A stretch of 64,000 bases of DNA, from positions 310,001 to 374,000 of the forward strand of contig NZ_JOHY01000002.1 in the NCBI RefSeq assembly GCF_000721495.1, in the 5' to 3' direction. Positions within the stretch are counted from its first letter, which is position 1; the number at the start of each line of letters is the position of its first letter. The position numbers and the translations under genes are program-made. This DNA is from Streptomyces sp. NRRL F-5123 (GTDB lineage Bacteria; Actinomycetota; Actinomycetes; Streptomycetales; Streptomycetaceae). The notes below the pieces were generated by a model, which saw nothing but the letters and a program-made list of their open reading frames with translations, had not been told where the DNA came from and ran no database searches. Positions 39,288-48,989 of the stretch are shown here, piece after piece.

Positions 39288-40669
39288 TGGCTCTTCACCA
39301 CCTGGGTCGCTTCGGCGTCGGGGGATCCGGCGGGGGTCGGGGCGGGCCGGCGTGCGGTGTCGCTGATCCGCAGCAGGATCGCCACCAGGGCCCAGTTGGC
39401 GATCACCGAGGAACCTCCCTGCGCCATGAAGGGCATCGTCATACCGGTGAGCGGGATGAGCCCGGTCACACCGCCCGCCACCACGAAGACCTGCAGCGCG
39501 AATGCGCCGGACAGGCCGATGGCCAGCAGCTTGCCGAACGGGTCGCGGGCGGCCAGCGCGGTGCGGACGCCGCGCTCGATCAGCAGCCCGTAGAGCAGCA
39601 GCACGGCCATCACACCGGCGAGGCCCATCTCCTCGCCGACGGTGGCGAGGATGTAGTCGCTCTTGGGCGCGATGCCGTGGATCAGCCGGGAGTAGCCCTG
39701 GCCGAGCCCGGAGCCGAACAGCCCGCCGGCGCCGAAGGCGTAGCGGGCCTGGGCGGTCTCGGTCACGCCGCCGTTGGGGGCCAGCGCGAGCGGGTGCAGC
39801 CAGTCCTGGACGCGGATCTTCACGTGCGGCTCGGTCGAGGCGACCGCGACCGCGCCGGCCGAGCTGAGCAGCAGGCCGAAGACGATCCAGCTGGTGCGCT
39901 CGGTGGCCACGTACAGCATGATCACGAAGAGGCCGAAGAAGAGCAGCGAGGTGCCGAGGTCGGTCTCGAAGATCAGGATGAGCAGGCTCACGGCCCAGAT
40001 CACCAGGATCGGGCCGAGGTCGCGCCCGCGCGGCAGGTACAGGCCCATCACCCGGCGGCTGGCCAGCGCCAGCGCGTCGCGCTTCACCATGAGGTAGCCG
40101 GCGAAGAAGATGGTGATGACGATCTTGGCGAACTCGCCGGGCTGCAGCGAGCCGATGCCGGGCAGCGTCACCCAGATCCGGGCGCCGTAGACGGGCGGGA
40201 AGAACACCGGCAGGACCAGCAGGAACAGCGCCAGCGCCATGGAGATGTAGGTGTAGCGCTGCAGGATGCGGTGGTCCTTGAGGAAGACCAGCACCGCGAT
40301 GAAGAGCGCCACGCCGAACGTCGACCACATCAGCTGCTTGGACGCCATCGGGGCGCCGAGGCTGGGCTCCTGGTCGAGCCGCCAGATCAGCACCAGGCCG
40401 AGGCCGTTGAGCAGCGTCGCGATCGGCAGCATCAGCGGGTCGGAGTACGGCGCGAACTTGCGCACCAGCAGATGGGCCACCCCGGCGAGCAGACCGAGGC
40501 CCACGCCGTAGCCGAGCAGGCCCGCCGGGACCGAACCGTTCATGGCCAGCCCGACGTTCGCGTAGGCGAAGACCGGGATGAGGACGGCGAACAGGAGCAG
40601 GGCCAGCTCGGTGTTGCGGCGGTTGGGAGCGCCGATCGACGTGATGGTGGTGGTGTTGCTGGCGCTCAT
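39284..40669 (-). CDS. rodA: SEDS-family peptidoglycan polymerase (FtsW/RodA)
   Basis: 461 residues with 10-12 membrane helices; polymerises glycan strands from lipid II. Family motifs are VYGARIWVTLPGIGSLQPGEFAKI, ETDLGTSLLFFGLF, YILATVGEEMGLAG and GMTMPFMAQGGSSVIANW. Pairing with pbpA and pknB identifies it with the RodA/FtsW-like protein of this operon in Mycobacterium and Streptomyces rather than the divisome FtsW of the dcw cluster. The ATG at 40669 is the first start consistent with the first helix. Confidence 0.95.
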   Translation of the reverse strand: MSASNTTTITSIGAPNRRNTELALLLFAVLIPVFAYANVGLAMNGSVPAGLLGYGVGLGLLAGVAHLLVRKFAPYSDPLMLPIATLLNGLGLVLIWRLDQEPSLGAPMASKQLMWSTFGVALFIAVLVFLKDHRILQRYTYISMALALFLLVLPVFFPPVYGARIWVTLPGIGSLQPGEFAKIVITIFFAGYLMVKRDALALASRRVMGLYLPRGRDLGPILVIWAVSLLILIFETDLGTSLLFFGLFVIMLYVATERTSWIVFGLLLSSAGAVAVASTEPHVKIRVQDWLHPLALAPNGGVTETAQARYAFGAGGLFGSGLGQGYSRLIHGIAPKSDYILATVGEEMGLAGVMAVLLLYGLLIERGVRTALAARDPFGKLLAIGLSGAFALQVFVVAGGVTGLIPLTGMTMPFMAQGGSSVIANWALVAILLRISDTARRPAPTPAGSPDAEATQVVKSQ

Positions 40670-40691
40670 GACGAGCCGAGCCCTCCTGGAC

Positions 40692-42317
40692 TTACGACTG
40701 CCCCGACGGGCAGTTCCGGGCCTTCGCCTGCTCTTCCGGCGACAGGGTCTCGGTCGTGGGCGGGGTCGTGGCCTTGCCGGTGTCGGCCTTGTCGGGACCC
40801 GACGCGTCGGGGCTGTTCTTGCCGGGGGTCGGGGTGCTCGTCGGCTTGCCCACCTCGGGGCCGGCCGCGCCGGCGGCACCGGTGCTGGTGGGCAGGGCGG
40901 TCTTCGCCTTGTCGAGCGGGCTCGCGGCCTGGTCGTCCTTGTCCGACGCCTTGTCCCCGGTTCCGGTGTCCGCTCCCGGCGTCCCGGCGGTGTTCTGCGC
41001 CTTGATCCGCTCGGCCTTCTCGCAGACCTTCGCCTGGTCGCCGAGCTCCTTCGCCTTGCTCTCGGCCTGGCTCAGGCTGCTCATCGCGATGGTGTCGGTG
41101 ACCTGGCTGCGCAGGTAGTCCGGCAGGTAGGCGAGCTTGATCTCGGGGTGCTCCTTGTGGAGCTTCGACATGCTGACCCAGACCAGCTTCTGGTCGATGC
41201 CCTGGTAGACGGCGACGTGGTCGCCCTTGGTACCGACGTAGTACTGCGTCTGCGCCCAGGTGTAGAAGCCGTAGAGGCCGCCGCCGGCGACCACGGCGAG
41301 GACGGCCGTGCCGATCACCGTGCGCTTGACCCACGACCTCTTGCGGGGCTTGTCCGGCTCGGCGTCCTCGTGCTCGCCGAACGTGCCGAGCGGGGCGCCG
41401 GGGACCGGCCCGCCGCTGCCGGGCGGGCCGAACGCGCCGGCCGGGCCCGCCTGCTGCGGGGCGCGGCCCAGCTCCGCGGCGCGGCCGGCCGGGGTCTGCA
41501 GGTGGCGGGCGTCGCTGAGCGGCAGCTGGGTGTCGGCGACCGCGCCGACCACCACGGGGGTGTCGTTGAGCTGGCCGGACAGGGTGTCGCCGTCGTCGGT
41601 GTCCAGGACGTCGGCGACGATGCAGGTGATGTTGTCGGGGCCGCCGCCGCGCAGCGCGAGCTGGATCAGCTCCTGGACCGTCTCGTGCGGTGCCTGGTAG
41701 CCGGCCAGGGTGTCCTCGAGGGTCTGGTGGCTCACGACGCCGGACAGGCCGTCGGAGCAGATCAGATAGCGGTCGCCGACCCGCACCTCGCGGATGGACA
41801 GGTCGGGTTCGACCCGCTCGCCGCTGCCCAGCGCACGCATCAGCAGCGAGCGCTGCGGATGGGTGGTGGCCTCCTCCTCGGTGATCCGTCCCTCGTCCAC
41901 CAGCCGCTGCACCCAGGTGTGGTCCTGGGTGATCTGGGTCAGGACGCCGTCGCGCAGCAGATACGCGCGGGAGTCGCCGACGTGGACCAGGCCGAGCCGC
42001 TGGCCGGTCCACAGCAGGGCGGTGAGCGTGGTGCCCATGCCCTCCAGCTGCGGGTCCTCCTGGACCATCTGCAGCAGCTGGTCGTTGGCGCGCTGCACCG
42101 CGGAACCGAGCGACGTCAGGATGTCGGAACCGGGAATGTCGTCGTCGAGCGAGACAATGGTGGAGATCACCTCGGAGGAGGCGACCTCCCCGGCGGCCTG
42201 TCCGCCCATGCCGTCGGCGATCGCGAGCAGACGGGGACCGGCATAGCCGGAGTCCTCGTTCCCCTCGCGGATCATGCCCTTGTGCGAACCGGCGGCGAAA
42301 CGCAGGCTCAGAGACAT
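40692..42317 (-). CDS. pstP: PP2C-family Ser/Thr phosphatase (PstP)
   Basis: 541 residues. The PP2C domain (1-240) has RFAAGSHKGMIREGNEDSGY, IADGMGGQAAGEVAS, VGDSRAYLLRDG, ICSDGLSGVV and GGPDNITCIVADV, giving the metal-binding Asp set. A linker leads to one helix (TVIGTAVLAVVAGGGLYGFYTW, about 318-339) and an extracellular Ala/Thr/Pro-rich region. It reverses PknB-family phosphorylation. GGGGGAGG lies 5 bases before the ATG. Confidence 0.96.
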   Translation of the reverse strand: MSLSLRFAAGSHKGMIREGNEDSGYAGPRLLAIADGMGGQAAGEVASSEVISTIVSLDDDIPGSDILTSLGSAVQRANDQLLQMVQEDPQLEGMGTTLTALLWTGQRLGLVHVGDSRAYLLRDGVLTQITQDHTWVQRLVDEGRITEEEATTHPQRSLLMRALGSGERVEPDLSIREVRVGDRYLICSDGLSGVVSHQTLEDTLAGYQAPHETVQELIQLALRGGGPDNITCIVADVLDTDDGDTLSGQLNDTPVVVGAVADTQLPLSDARHLQTPAGRAAELGRAPQQAGPAGAFGPPGSGGPVPGAPLGTFGEHEDAEPDKPRKRSWVKRTVIGTAVLAVVAGGGLYGFYTWAQTQYYVGTKGDHVAVYQGIDQKLVWVSMSKLHKEHPEIKLAYLPDYLRSQVTDTIAMSSLSQAESKAKELGDQAKVCEKAERIKAQNTAGTPGADTGTGDKASDKDDQAASPLDKAKTALPTSTGAAGAAGPEVGKPTSTPTPGKNSPDASGPDKADTGKATTPPTTETLSPEEQAKARNCPSGQS

Positions 42318-42404
42318 GCGTACCTCCCCCGTCGGCTCCGGGTACATCCGCACGCTGCCCACCCTCTCGCTCGCGCGTCGTGGCTCCGCTCGCTCATTGT
42401 GCGA

Positions 42405-42917
42405 CTACTTCCGCAGCTCGATGACGGTCTTGCCGATGCGGATCGGTGCACCCAGCGGGACCGGGGTCGGCGTGGTGAGCCGATTCCGGTCGAGATAGGT
42501 GCCGTTCGTGGACCCGAGGTCCTCCACGATCCACTGGCCGTCGCGATCCGGGTAGATCCTGGCATGCCGGCTGGACGCGTAGTCGTCGTCGAGGACGATC
42601 GTCGAATCGTGCGCCCGGCCGAGCGTGATCGTCTGGCCCTGCAGCGCCACCGTCGTTCCGGCGAGCGACCCCTCGGACACCACCAGCTTGGTGGGGGCGC
42701 CGCGCCGCTGGCGCGGGCTCTGCGGCGGCTGCTGCGCCTGCGGCGCGGCCTGCTGGCGCTGCTGCGGCGGGCGCGTCCCGGCGTCACGGCGCCCCGCGCG
42801 CTGGGTCACCCGGGTCCCGAAGAGGTCACTGCGGATGACCTGCACCGCGACGATCACGAACAGCCACAGCACGGCGAGGAAACCCAGCCGCATGACCGTC
42901 AGGGTCAGCTCTGACAT
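42405..42917 (-). CDS. fhaB: FhaB, FHA-domain membrane protein
   Basis: 170 residues with an N-terminal helix (LGFLAVLWLFVIVAVQVIRS), a basic Gln-rich linker (QQRQQAAPQAQQPPQSPRQR) and a C-terminal FHA domain with ITLGRAHDSTIVLDD, SSRHARI and DLGSTNGTYLDRNRL. It binds phosphothreonines made by the adjacent kinase. It lies 10 bases after fhaA. Confidence 0.95.
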   Translation of the reverse strand: MSELTLTVMRLGFLAVLWLFVIVAVQVIRSDLFGTRVTQRAGRRDAGTRPPQQRQQAAPQAQQPPQSPRQRRGAPTKLVVSEGSLAGTTVALQGQTITLGRAHDSTIVLDDDYASSRHARIYPDRDGQWIVEDLGSTNGTYLDRNRLTTPTPVPLGAPIRIGKTVIELRK

Positions 42918-42927
42918 TGGCCCCGCT

Positions 42928-43854
42928 TCACCCTTCGGCTTGCCGGTAGACGATGGTCGTGCTCCCCACGACGATGCGGGAGCCGTCGCGGAGCGTAGCG
43001 CGCTGGGTGTGCTGCCCGTCCACCACAATGCCGTTTGTCGACCCGAGGTCCTGCACGAGTGACGGCATGCCGACCCTGATCTCGCAGTGTTTGCGTGATA
43101 CGCCCGGGTCGTCCACCCGCACGTCGGCCTCGGTGGAACGGCCCAGCACCAGCGACTGCCTGGTGATCTGGTGCCGCGTTCCGTTGATCTCGATCCAGCG
43201 CCGCATGGACGCGCCGGGGGCGCCGGCCGGGACACCCGTGCCCGGGAGCCGGGTGACCGGCCGGGCGCCGCCACCGGGCGGCGGCGCGGCGGGCATGGGG
43301 GGCGGTGCCGCGGGGCGCGGTCCGGCGGCGGGGAGGGCCGGCGGTCCGCCGGCGGGCGGGTAGGGCGCGTGCTGCGGCGGATACCCCTGCGGCGCCTGCG
43401 GTGCTGCCTGGTACGCAGCCGGCCGCGGCTGCTGCCGCTCCGGCGGGAGCTGCTGAGGGTGCTGGGGGTGCTGGGATTCGCTGGAGGCCAGGGTGCGGCT
43501 GCGCACCCGGTAGAGCCCGGTGTCCAGATCGGCTGCCCGCTCCAGGTGGACCTTGATGGGTCCCATGAACGTGTAGCGCTGCTGCTTGGCGTAGTCGCGG
43601 ACCATGCCGGCCAGCTCGTCGCCCAGCTGGATCGCGTACGGGCTCAGCCGCTCGAAGTCGGTGCCGCTCAGCTCCACGATGAAGTCGTTGGGCACGACCG
43701 TGCGGTCGCGGTTCCAGATCGTGGCGTTGTTGTCGCACTCGCGCTGGAGCGCACCCGCGATCTCGACGGGCTGCACCTCGCTCTTGAACACCTTGGCGAA
43801 GGTGCCGTTCACCAGTCCTTCCAGGCGCTGCTCAAAGCGCTTCAGCACTCCCAC
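42928..43854 (-). CDS. fhaA: FhaA, DUF3662 and FHA-domain protein
   Basis: 308 residues. The N-terminal DUF3662 domain (MGVLKRFEQRLEGLVNGTFAK, LQRECDNNATIWNRDRTVVP) is joined by a Pro/Gln/Ala-rich linker (about 125-215) to an FHA domain (QSLVLGRSTEADVRVDDPGV, SRKHCEIRV, DLGSTNGIVVDG). In mycobacteria FhaA binds phosphorylated MurJ/MviN-type proteins and modulates wall synthesis. First gene of the signalling-wall operon. Confidence 0.96.
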   Translation of the reverse strand: MGVLKRFEQRLEGLVNGTFAKVFKSEVQPVEIAGALQRECDNNATIWNRDRTVVPNDFIVELSGTDFERLSPYAIQLGDELAGMVRDYAKQQRYTFMGPIKVHLERAADLDTGLYRVRSRTLASSESQHPQHPQQLPPERQQPRPAAYQAAPQAPQGYPPQHAPYPPAGGPPALPAAGPRPAAPPPMPAAPPPGGGARPVTRLPGTGVPAGAPGASMRRWIEINGTRHQITRQSLVLGRSTEADVRVDDPGVSRKHCEIRVGMPSLVQDLGSTNGIVVDGQHTQRATLRDGSRIVVGSTTIVYRQAEG

Positions 43855-44323
43855 GGGGCACCTCCCTCCTCGGGCCTTCCTCCGAGTCGAATCCGATACT
43901 GCTTACTGATCGTATCCACGCGCGGGAAAAACCTGCGGTTCCCCGAACGCCCTGCACAGGGCAGTGTCAACCCTCACACGCCCACGCTTCCCCGCCGTTC
44001 CCCTTGTCCCCCTTCAGCTGCCTCCGGTCGCCTTCCACCTGCACGCACCCGCTCCACAGCGATGGTAGATCCGGCTCCGTGCCAAGTGTCCCCAGTCTCC
44101 CGCACGACCGGGTACCCCCGTGCCGACTCCCGCAACCCGTCGCTCCGTTCCCGCCACCCTTTCCGCCACCGCTTCGGCCACCGCCCCCACCCCGTCCGGC
44201 CCAGGCCAAACGGATGTGATTCCACCCCTGCCCCCGTGCTAATCTTCTGCATGTCGGAAGGCGCTCACCGCCACCGGACCGAACAGTCCACCGGATGTGT
44301 GAGAATCGAACGACAGCACCCAT
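43855..44323. other. 469-base gap between fhaA and tRNA-Leu
   Basis: Holds the fhaA operon promoter region (divergent) and the tRNA-Leu promoter. A TTGACA on the minus strand (43963-43968) and a TAATCT hexamer at 44240-44245 on the plus strand are visible, but neither has a fully convincing partner at 17-18 bases. The middle is C-rich on the plus strand. No gene seen. Confidence 0.5.
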
Positions 44324-44407
44324 GCGCGGGTGGCGGAATAGGCAGACGCGCTGGATTCAGGTTCCAGTGCCCGAAAGGGCGTGGGGGTTCAACTCCCCCC
44401 TCGCGCA
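44324..44407 (+). tRNA. tRNA-Leu (CAG)
   Basis: Eighty-four bases with a class II variable arm (TGCCCGAAAGGGCG). GCGCGGG pairs with CTCGCGC (one G-U). Anticodon CAG lies between CTGGA and TCCAG, and the T arm contains GGTTCAACTCC. CCA is not encoded. Confidence 0.97.
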
Positions 44408-44452
44408 CAATATGTGAGCACTCGGTGTGCAAGTGTGACCGGGATCTCATGA

Positions 44453-44488
44453 CCCCCGCTCCGGATTCCTTCCGGAGCGGGGGTTTTT
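44453..44488 (+). terminator. Intrinsic terminator after tRNA-Leu
   Basis: CCCCCGCTCCGGA and its exact complement (13-base stem, 5-base loop) followed by TTTTT. Confidence 0.93.
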
Positions 44489-44705
44489 CGTGCTGCCGTC
44501 AGGATCGGGCGGAGGTGGCCCCGGACGCGCTCGGGGCGGCGGGTGGAGCGGCCCGCGCCGCCGCCGGGCACGCCGAGCCGGAGCGGCCGGGCGCCTACGG
44601 TGGCAGCCCGCCGGGAACCGGGGCAGGGTGGTGTGCGTTGGAGCCATTGGGCAAAGAAATCGTCAAGTGGCGCGGCCCGCGCCGGATTGAGCAGGGAGAT
44701 CCACC

Positions 44706-45281
44706 ATGGGTGTCAGCCTTTCCAAGGGCGGCAATGTCTCACTGACGAAGGAGGCCCCCGGACTCACGGCGGTCGCCGTCGGCCTGGGCTGGGACGTCCG
44801 CACGACCACCGGCACGGACTTCGACCTCGACGCGAGCGCACTGCTGCTCGACGCCGCGGGCAAGGTCGTCTCGGACAAGCACTTCGTCTTCTTCAACAAC
44901 CTCAAGAGCCCCGACGGCTCGGTCGAGCACACCGGTGACAACCTCACCGGTGAGGGCGAGGGCGACGACGAGACCATCAACGTCAACCTGGCCGGCGTGC
45001 CCGCCGAGGTCGACAAGATCGTCTTCCCGGTCTCGATCTACGACGGTGAGACCCGGCAGCAGAGCTTCGGCCAGGTGCGCAACGCGTTCATCCGGGTCGT
45101 CAACCAGGCCGGAGGCGCCGAGATCGCCCGCTACGACCTGACCGAGGACGCCTCGACCGAGACGGCGATGGTCTTCGGCGAGCTGTACCGCAACGGGCCG
45201 GAGTGGAAGTTCCGCGCCGTCGGCCAGGGGTACGCCTCCGGCCTGCGCGGCATCGCGCAGGACTTCGGCGTCAACCTCTGA
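44706..45281 (+). CDS. terD: TerD-family calcium-binding stress protein
   Basis: 191-residue TerD domain protein: [40 protein letters not shown] with the Asp-rich calcium site, [19 protein letters not shown] with the second acidic loop, and [10 protein letters not shown]. Members bind calcium and confer tellurite resistance or affect differentiation in Streptomyces. It is alone here, without terA, terB or terC. AGGGAG precedes the ATG. Confidence 0.95.
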   Translation: MGVSLSKGGNVSLTKEAPGLTAVAVGLGWDVRTTTGTDFDLDASALLLDAAGKVVSDKHFVFFNNLKSPDGSVEHTGDNLTGEGEGDDETINVNLAGVPAEVDKIVFPVSIYDGETRQQSFGQVRNAFIRVVNQAGGAEIARYDLTEDASTETAMVFGELYRNGPEWKFRAVGQGYASGLRGIAQDFGVNL

Positions 45282-45330
45282 CGTACGCGGTCGCCTCTGA
45301 CGTTCGCGGTCGCCTCTGGCGTACGCGCGA
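45275..45330 (+). repeat. 19-base tandem repeat at the terD 3' end
   Basis: Two and a fraction copies of a 19-base unit (CCTCTGACGTACGCGGTCG, then one with a single change, then a partial copy) starting within the last codons of terD, so the stop-codon region has been duplicated downstream. Confidence 0.75.
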
Positions 45331-45361
45331 ATCCCCGGCGTACGCCGGTCGCAGGCGTGAC

Positions 45362-45401
45362 AGCCCCGTCCGCCGCCCCCCCACGGGTGGCGGACGGGGC
45401 T
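45362..45401. terminator. Terminator between convergent terD and marR
   Basis: AGCCCCGTCCGCC and its exact complement (13-base stem) with a 14-base loop, ending on the first base of the marR stop codon. Confidence 0.85.
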
Positions 45402-45844
45402 CACGGCTGTGCCGCCGCGGCGTCCGCGTTGTAGCGGACGAGGTAGCGGGCGAAGCGCTCCAGGTCCTCCGGGTCCCATGCGGCCAGCCGCGCCTGGATG
45501 GACTCCTGGCGGCTGCGGCGGGCGGAGGCGAGGATCTCCTTCCCGCCGGGCGCCAGGTGCAGCACCTGAACCCGGTGGTCCTTCTCGTCCACCCGGCGCT
45601 CGATGAAGCCCAGCTTCTCCAGCGCGGCGACCTGCCGGCTGACCGTGGACTTGTCCAGCATGTAGTGGGTGGCCAGGTCGGTGGCCCGGCAGCCCTGCTG
45701 CTCCTCCAGATGCGCCAGGATCGTGTACGACACGAGCGAGAGCTCGGGGTGCATGCGCGCCGCGGTGGCCCGCGCGCGGCGGGCGAACGCGGTCAGCTCG
45801 CGCTGGACGATGTCCAGGGACGACGACGACTCCCGGGCGTTCAT
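45401..45844 (-). CDS. MarR-family transcriptional regulator
   Basis: 147 residues. Core motifs: MHPELSLVSYTILAHLEEQQ, RATDLATHYMLDKSTVSRQV (recognition helix), LEKLGFIERRVDEKDHRVQVL (wing). No cysteine-rich tail, unlike the other MarR in this window. It lies 93 bases downstream of the SpoIIE-type phosphatase on the same strand; TTGTAGAGTGCAACAA in the gap is a likely own operator. Ligand and target unknown. Confidence 0.9.
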   Translation of the reverse strand: MNARESSSSLDIVQRELTAFARRARATAARMHPELSLVSYTILAHLEEQQGCRATDLATHYMLDKSTVSRQVAALEKLGFIERRVDEKDHRVQVLHLAPGGKEILASARRSRQESIQARLAAWDPEDLERFARYLVRYNADAAAAQP

Positions 45845-45919
45845 GGCTGCGACTCCTCACACCGGCACTCGCGCCGGCCGTCCCGCCGGGGTCAGGTGAC
45901 CGCCTGCCGGCGCGAAGCG

Positions 45920-45935
45920 TTGTAGAGTGCAACAA
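45920..45935. promoter_or_regulatory. Candidate MarR operator
   Basis: TTGTAGAGTGCAACAA is an imperfect palindrome (TTGT/ACAA arms) 76 bases before the marR start and 2 bases from the preceding stop, in an AT-rich patch (CAACAATATC) of a GC-rich region. Confidence 0.45.
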
Positions 45936-45937
45936 TA

Positions 45938-48880
45938 TCAGCTGGGTAGTGGAAGTTCGAACCACACGACCTTGCCGACCGCCTTGCGGCTCGTCCCCCA
46001 GCGCGTCGACATGTGCGACACCAGCGCCAGCCCGCGCCCCTCGACGTCGTCCGCCTCGGCGCGCTGCAGCTGCGGCAGGTTGTGGTTGTCGTCACTGACC
46101 TCCACCAGCAGCTTGCCGACCCGCATCAGCCGCAGCTCCACCTCGTAGGACGCCGCCCGGATCGCGTTGGTGACCAGCTCGCTGACCAGCAGTTCGGTCG
46201 TCTCACTCAGCCGCTGCAGGCCCCAGCAGTCGAGCTGCCGCCGGGTCAGGTCGCGGGCCCGCGCGACGTCGGACTCGTCCACCCGCAGCCGCCACTGCAC
46301 CACGTCGCGCGGCGGGATGCCCTCGAACCTGGCGACCAGCAGCGCCACGTCGTCGCGCCGGTCCTCGGAGTGCACCCGCTGCAGGATCTGCGCGCAGACG
46401 TCCTCGGGCGTCTGCTGGGGCTCGATCACATGCGCGCACAGCGCGGCGAGTCCGGCGTCTATGCCCTGGCCGCGCACTTCCACCAGGCCGTCGGTGCACA
46501 GCACCAGCCAGCTGCCGTCCGGCACCGGGATCTCCACCGTCTCGAACGGAACCCCGCCCACCCCGATCGGCGCGCCGCCAGGGATCGTCAGCAGCTCGCT
46601 GCGCCCGTCGTGACCGGCCAGAACCGGTGGGATGTGCCCGGCGTTGGCGAGCGTGAGGGTGCGGTTGATCGGGTCGTAGACGGCGTAGACGCAGGTCGCG
46701 AGGTGGTCGGTGCCCAGGCGGTGGGCCAGGTTGTCCAGATGCCGCAGCAGCTGGGCGGGCGGCAGGTCGAGGGCGGCCATGGTGATCACCGCGGTACGGA
46801 ACTGGCCCATCACGGCCGCCGCCTGGAGCCCGTGGCCCATCACGTCGCCGACGATCAGCGCGACCCGGCCGCCCGGCAGCTGGATCGCGTCGAACCAGTC
46901 GCCGCCGACCTGGGCCTGCCGGTCGCCGGGCATGTAGTGGTGCGCGATGCGCACGCCGGGGATCCGGGGCGGCCTGGTCGGCATCATCGAGCGCTGGAGC
47001 GTCGCGGCCGCGCGCGACTCCAGCCGGTGGAGCCGGGCGTTGTCGAGATGCACGGCCCCACGGGCGGCGACCTCGGCGGCGGTGGCGGCATCCCGAGCGT
47101 CGAAGGGGCGGCGTCCCGGGCCGCGGACGAAGCACATCCGGCCCAGGACCGTACCGCGGGCGGTGAGCGGCGCGAGGATCAGCGAGTGGCCCGCCAGCAG
47201 ACCGCCGAGCGCCGCGACGCCCAGGTCGGCGGCGATGTCCGCGGCGAGCGAGGGGTCGACGACGGGTACGAGGACCGGGTCGCCGAGCCGCGGCATCGCG
47301 TCCTGCGCGGGCAGCGTCAGCAGCTCGCCCTCCGGAAGCGCCGACTCCCAGGCGGGCCAGGTCACGGCGGGCTCGGGCTGGTGGGCCAGGGCGATCCGGC
47401 GGACCACGACGCTGTCGGCCGCGCGGTCGTCCTTGAGCGGTTCGGTGTCGGAGAAGAGCTGGTCGACGACGAGCACGCTGGCCAGGTCCGCGAAGCGGGG
47501 GACGGTGACCGAGCACAGCTCGCGCGCGGTCAGCTGGAGGTCCAGGGTGGAGCCGACGACGGAGCCGGTCTCGCGCAGCAGCGACAGCTGTTCGTCGAGC
47601 GCGCTGCCGGGCGAATTGCCGCGCCGTGCCGCCCGGCCGGCGGGGCCGTCCCCGGGCGGTGGCGCGACAGGTCCCGCGGGGCGCCCGGAACGCGCGGGCC
47701 GGTCCGGGCCAGCGGGCGAGGGCGGGGCGGCGGCCGGGTGCGGCGCCGTGTCTCCCGTGTCTCCCGGGGTTCCCGGGGCGGGGAAGCCGGGGGAGTACGG
47801 AAGGGGATGGCCGGAGGCGGGCGGAGGGACGGCGGTGAGGGCTGACGCGCTTGAACGGTCACCACTGTGGGTAGTCGAAAAGTGTCGGGGAGTGGTGGAG
47901 CCGGGAGTGGCGGTCCGGTCCGGGCGGGGGCCGGGCAGCAGCTCGCGGCGGGCCGAGCGGTCGGCGCGGGCGGCCGCGGCGACCTGGGCGTAGTCCTGCG
48001 GGGTGACCGGCAGCCGGACGCTGCCCTCGATCTCGATCGCGGGGTGCCCGAGCGGGGCGATCTGCCGGACGATGCGGTCCAGCCGGCCGGGGCCGACGCC
48101 GGGCAGTACGGTCGCGAGCCGGGCCGTCAGCGCATGGCCCTGCGCGGGGTCGGGCGCGGGGGACAGGACGGCGGCGACGGCGATGTCCTGACGCTGCGGG
48201 CCTTCCGCGACGTAGGGCAGCAGCCGGCCGCCCACCGCGATCCGCAGCGAGCCCGTCCGCAGCGGCCTGCCGTGCGTGGCGATGGCGAGCAGGCTGCGTC
48301 CGCCGGGTTCGGTGATGCGGTACGTCCACCACAGCACGTCCTTGACGGTGCCGTCCCGGTCGGCGGCGGCCAGCGCGCCGGACCAGGCGGAGGTGGTGAG
48401 GTCGTCGAGGACGTCGAGGGTGTCCTGGCGCGTGGTGCCCGACGTGGTGTGCAGCGCTCCTGCGGCGGTGCGGGTGGGGGTGAGCAGGCCCGAGGCGTGA
48501 TGGCCGAAGACGTGCTCCCAGCGGTGGCCGAACAGCTCCTCCGCGCCGCGGTTCCAGTACGAGATCCGGCCGTCCGGGTCGACGCACAGCACGGCGAGGC
48601 GGAGCAGCGCGGTCATGCCCGGCAGGCCGCCCGGCGCGTCCTCGGGACCGCTGCCGAACGGCTCGGCGGCGCTCCGTCCCGGCGCGGCGCCGGCAGCCGG
48701 GAGCGGCGGCGTGCCGTTCGCCGCGGGGCGCGCTCCGGCTAACCGTTGACCGGCGGGCCGCGGGACCTCCGGCGCCGGCGGGGCGGGGCGTGCCTGACCG
48801 TCGTGCTGGTCTTGGGGTGTGGGACGTTCCGTGTGATCATCTGCATCGGTGGCTGCGGGATGCCGGTTGATGTCTTCCAA
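45938..48880 (-). CDS. SpoIIE-type PP2C phosphatase with PAS, GAF and HATPase domains
   Basis: 980 residues. After a Pro/Ala-rich N-terminus, a PAS domain (LRLAVLCVDPDGRISYWNRG, about 90-200) is followed by an accessory region (about 210-330), a disordered linker (about 330-430), a GAF domain (about 440-610), the SpoIIE/PP2C domain with VGGDWFDAIQLP, VGDVMGHGLQAA, LANAGHIPPVL, CTDGLVEVR and DDVALLVARF, and a C-terminal HATPase_c with TTELLVSELVTNAIRAA and DDVEGRGLALV. This layout is typical of Streptomyces anti-anti-sigma phosphatases with a built-in kinase module. The cognate anti-anti-sigma factor is not nearby. Confidence 0.94.
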   Translation of the reverse strand: MEDINRHPAATDADDHTERPTPQDQHDGQARPAPPAPEVPRPAGQRLAGARPAANGTPPLPAAGAAPGRSAAEPFGSGPEDAPGGLPGMTALLRLAVLCVDPDGRISYWNRGAEELFGHRWEHVFGHHASGLLTPTRTAAGALHTTSGTTRQDTLDVLDDLTTSAWSGALAAADRDGTVKDVLWWTYRITEPGGRSLLAIATHGRPLRTGSLRIAVGGRLLPYVAEGPQRQDIAVAAVLSPAPDPAQGHALTARLATVLPGVGPGRLDRIVRQIAPLGHPAIEIEGSVRLPVTPQDYAQVAAAARADRSARRELLPGPRPDRTATPGSTTPRHFSTTHSGDRSSASALTAVPPPASGHPLPYSPGFPAPGTPGDTGDTAPHPAAAPPSPAGPDRPARSGRPAGPVAPPPGDGPAGRAARRGNSPGSALDEQLSLLRETGSVVGSTLDLQLTARELCSVTVPRFADLASVLVVDQLFSDTEPLKDDRAADSVVVRRIALAHQPEPAVTWPAWESALPEGELLTLPAQDAMPRLGDPVLVPVVDPSLAADIAADLGVAALGGLLAGHSLILAPLTARGTVLGRMCFVRGPGRRPFDARDAATAAEVAARGAVHLDNARLHRLESRAAATLQRSMMPTRPPRIPGVRIAHHYMPGDRQAQVGGDWFDAIQLPGGRVALIVGDVMGHGLQAAAVMGQFRTAVITMAALDLPPAQLLRHLDNLAHRLGTDHLATCVYAVYDPINRTLTLANAGHIPPVLAGHDGRSELLTIPGGAPIGVGGVPFETVEIPVPDGSWLVLCTDGLVEVRGQGIDAGLAALCAHVIEPQQTPEDVCAQILQRVHSEDRRDDVALLVARFEGIPPRDVVQWRLRVDESDVARARDLTRRQLDCWGLQRLSETTELLVSELVTNAIRAASYEVELRLMRVGKLLVEVSDDNHNLPQLQRAEADDVEGRGLALVSHMSTRWGTSRKAVGKVVWFELPLPS

Positions 48881-48989
48881 CGTCGTGCACCTGCGGTTCG
48901 CCGCTGAGTAGGGTCCTCTGGACTCAAGGCAAGCACGGATCGGGCGACGGGGGCGACCGAATAGCCGGATTGCCCCCCGCAGTGGGTTA

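Noticed and set aside
39284..40669. Divisome ftsW of the dcw cluster
   Set aside because: No mur or fts genes are adjacent; the pbpA-pknB-pstP-fhaA context identifies the RodA-like SEDS protein of the kinase operon.
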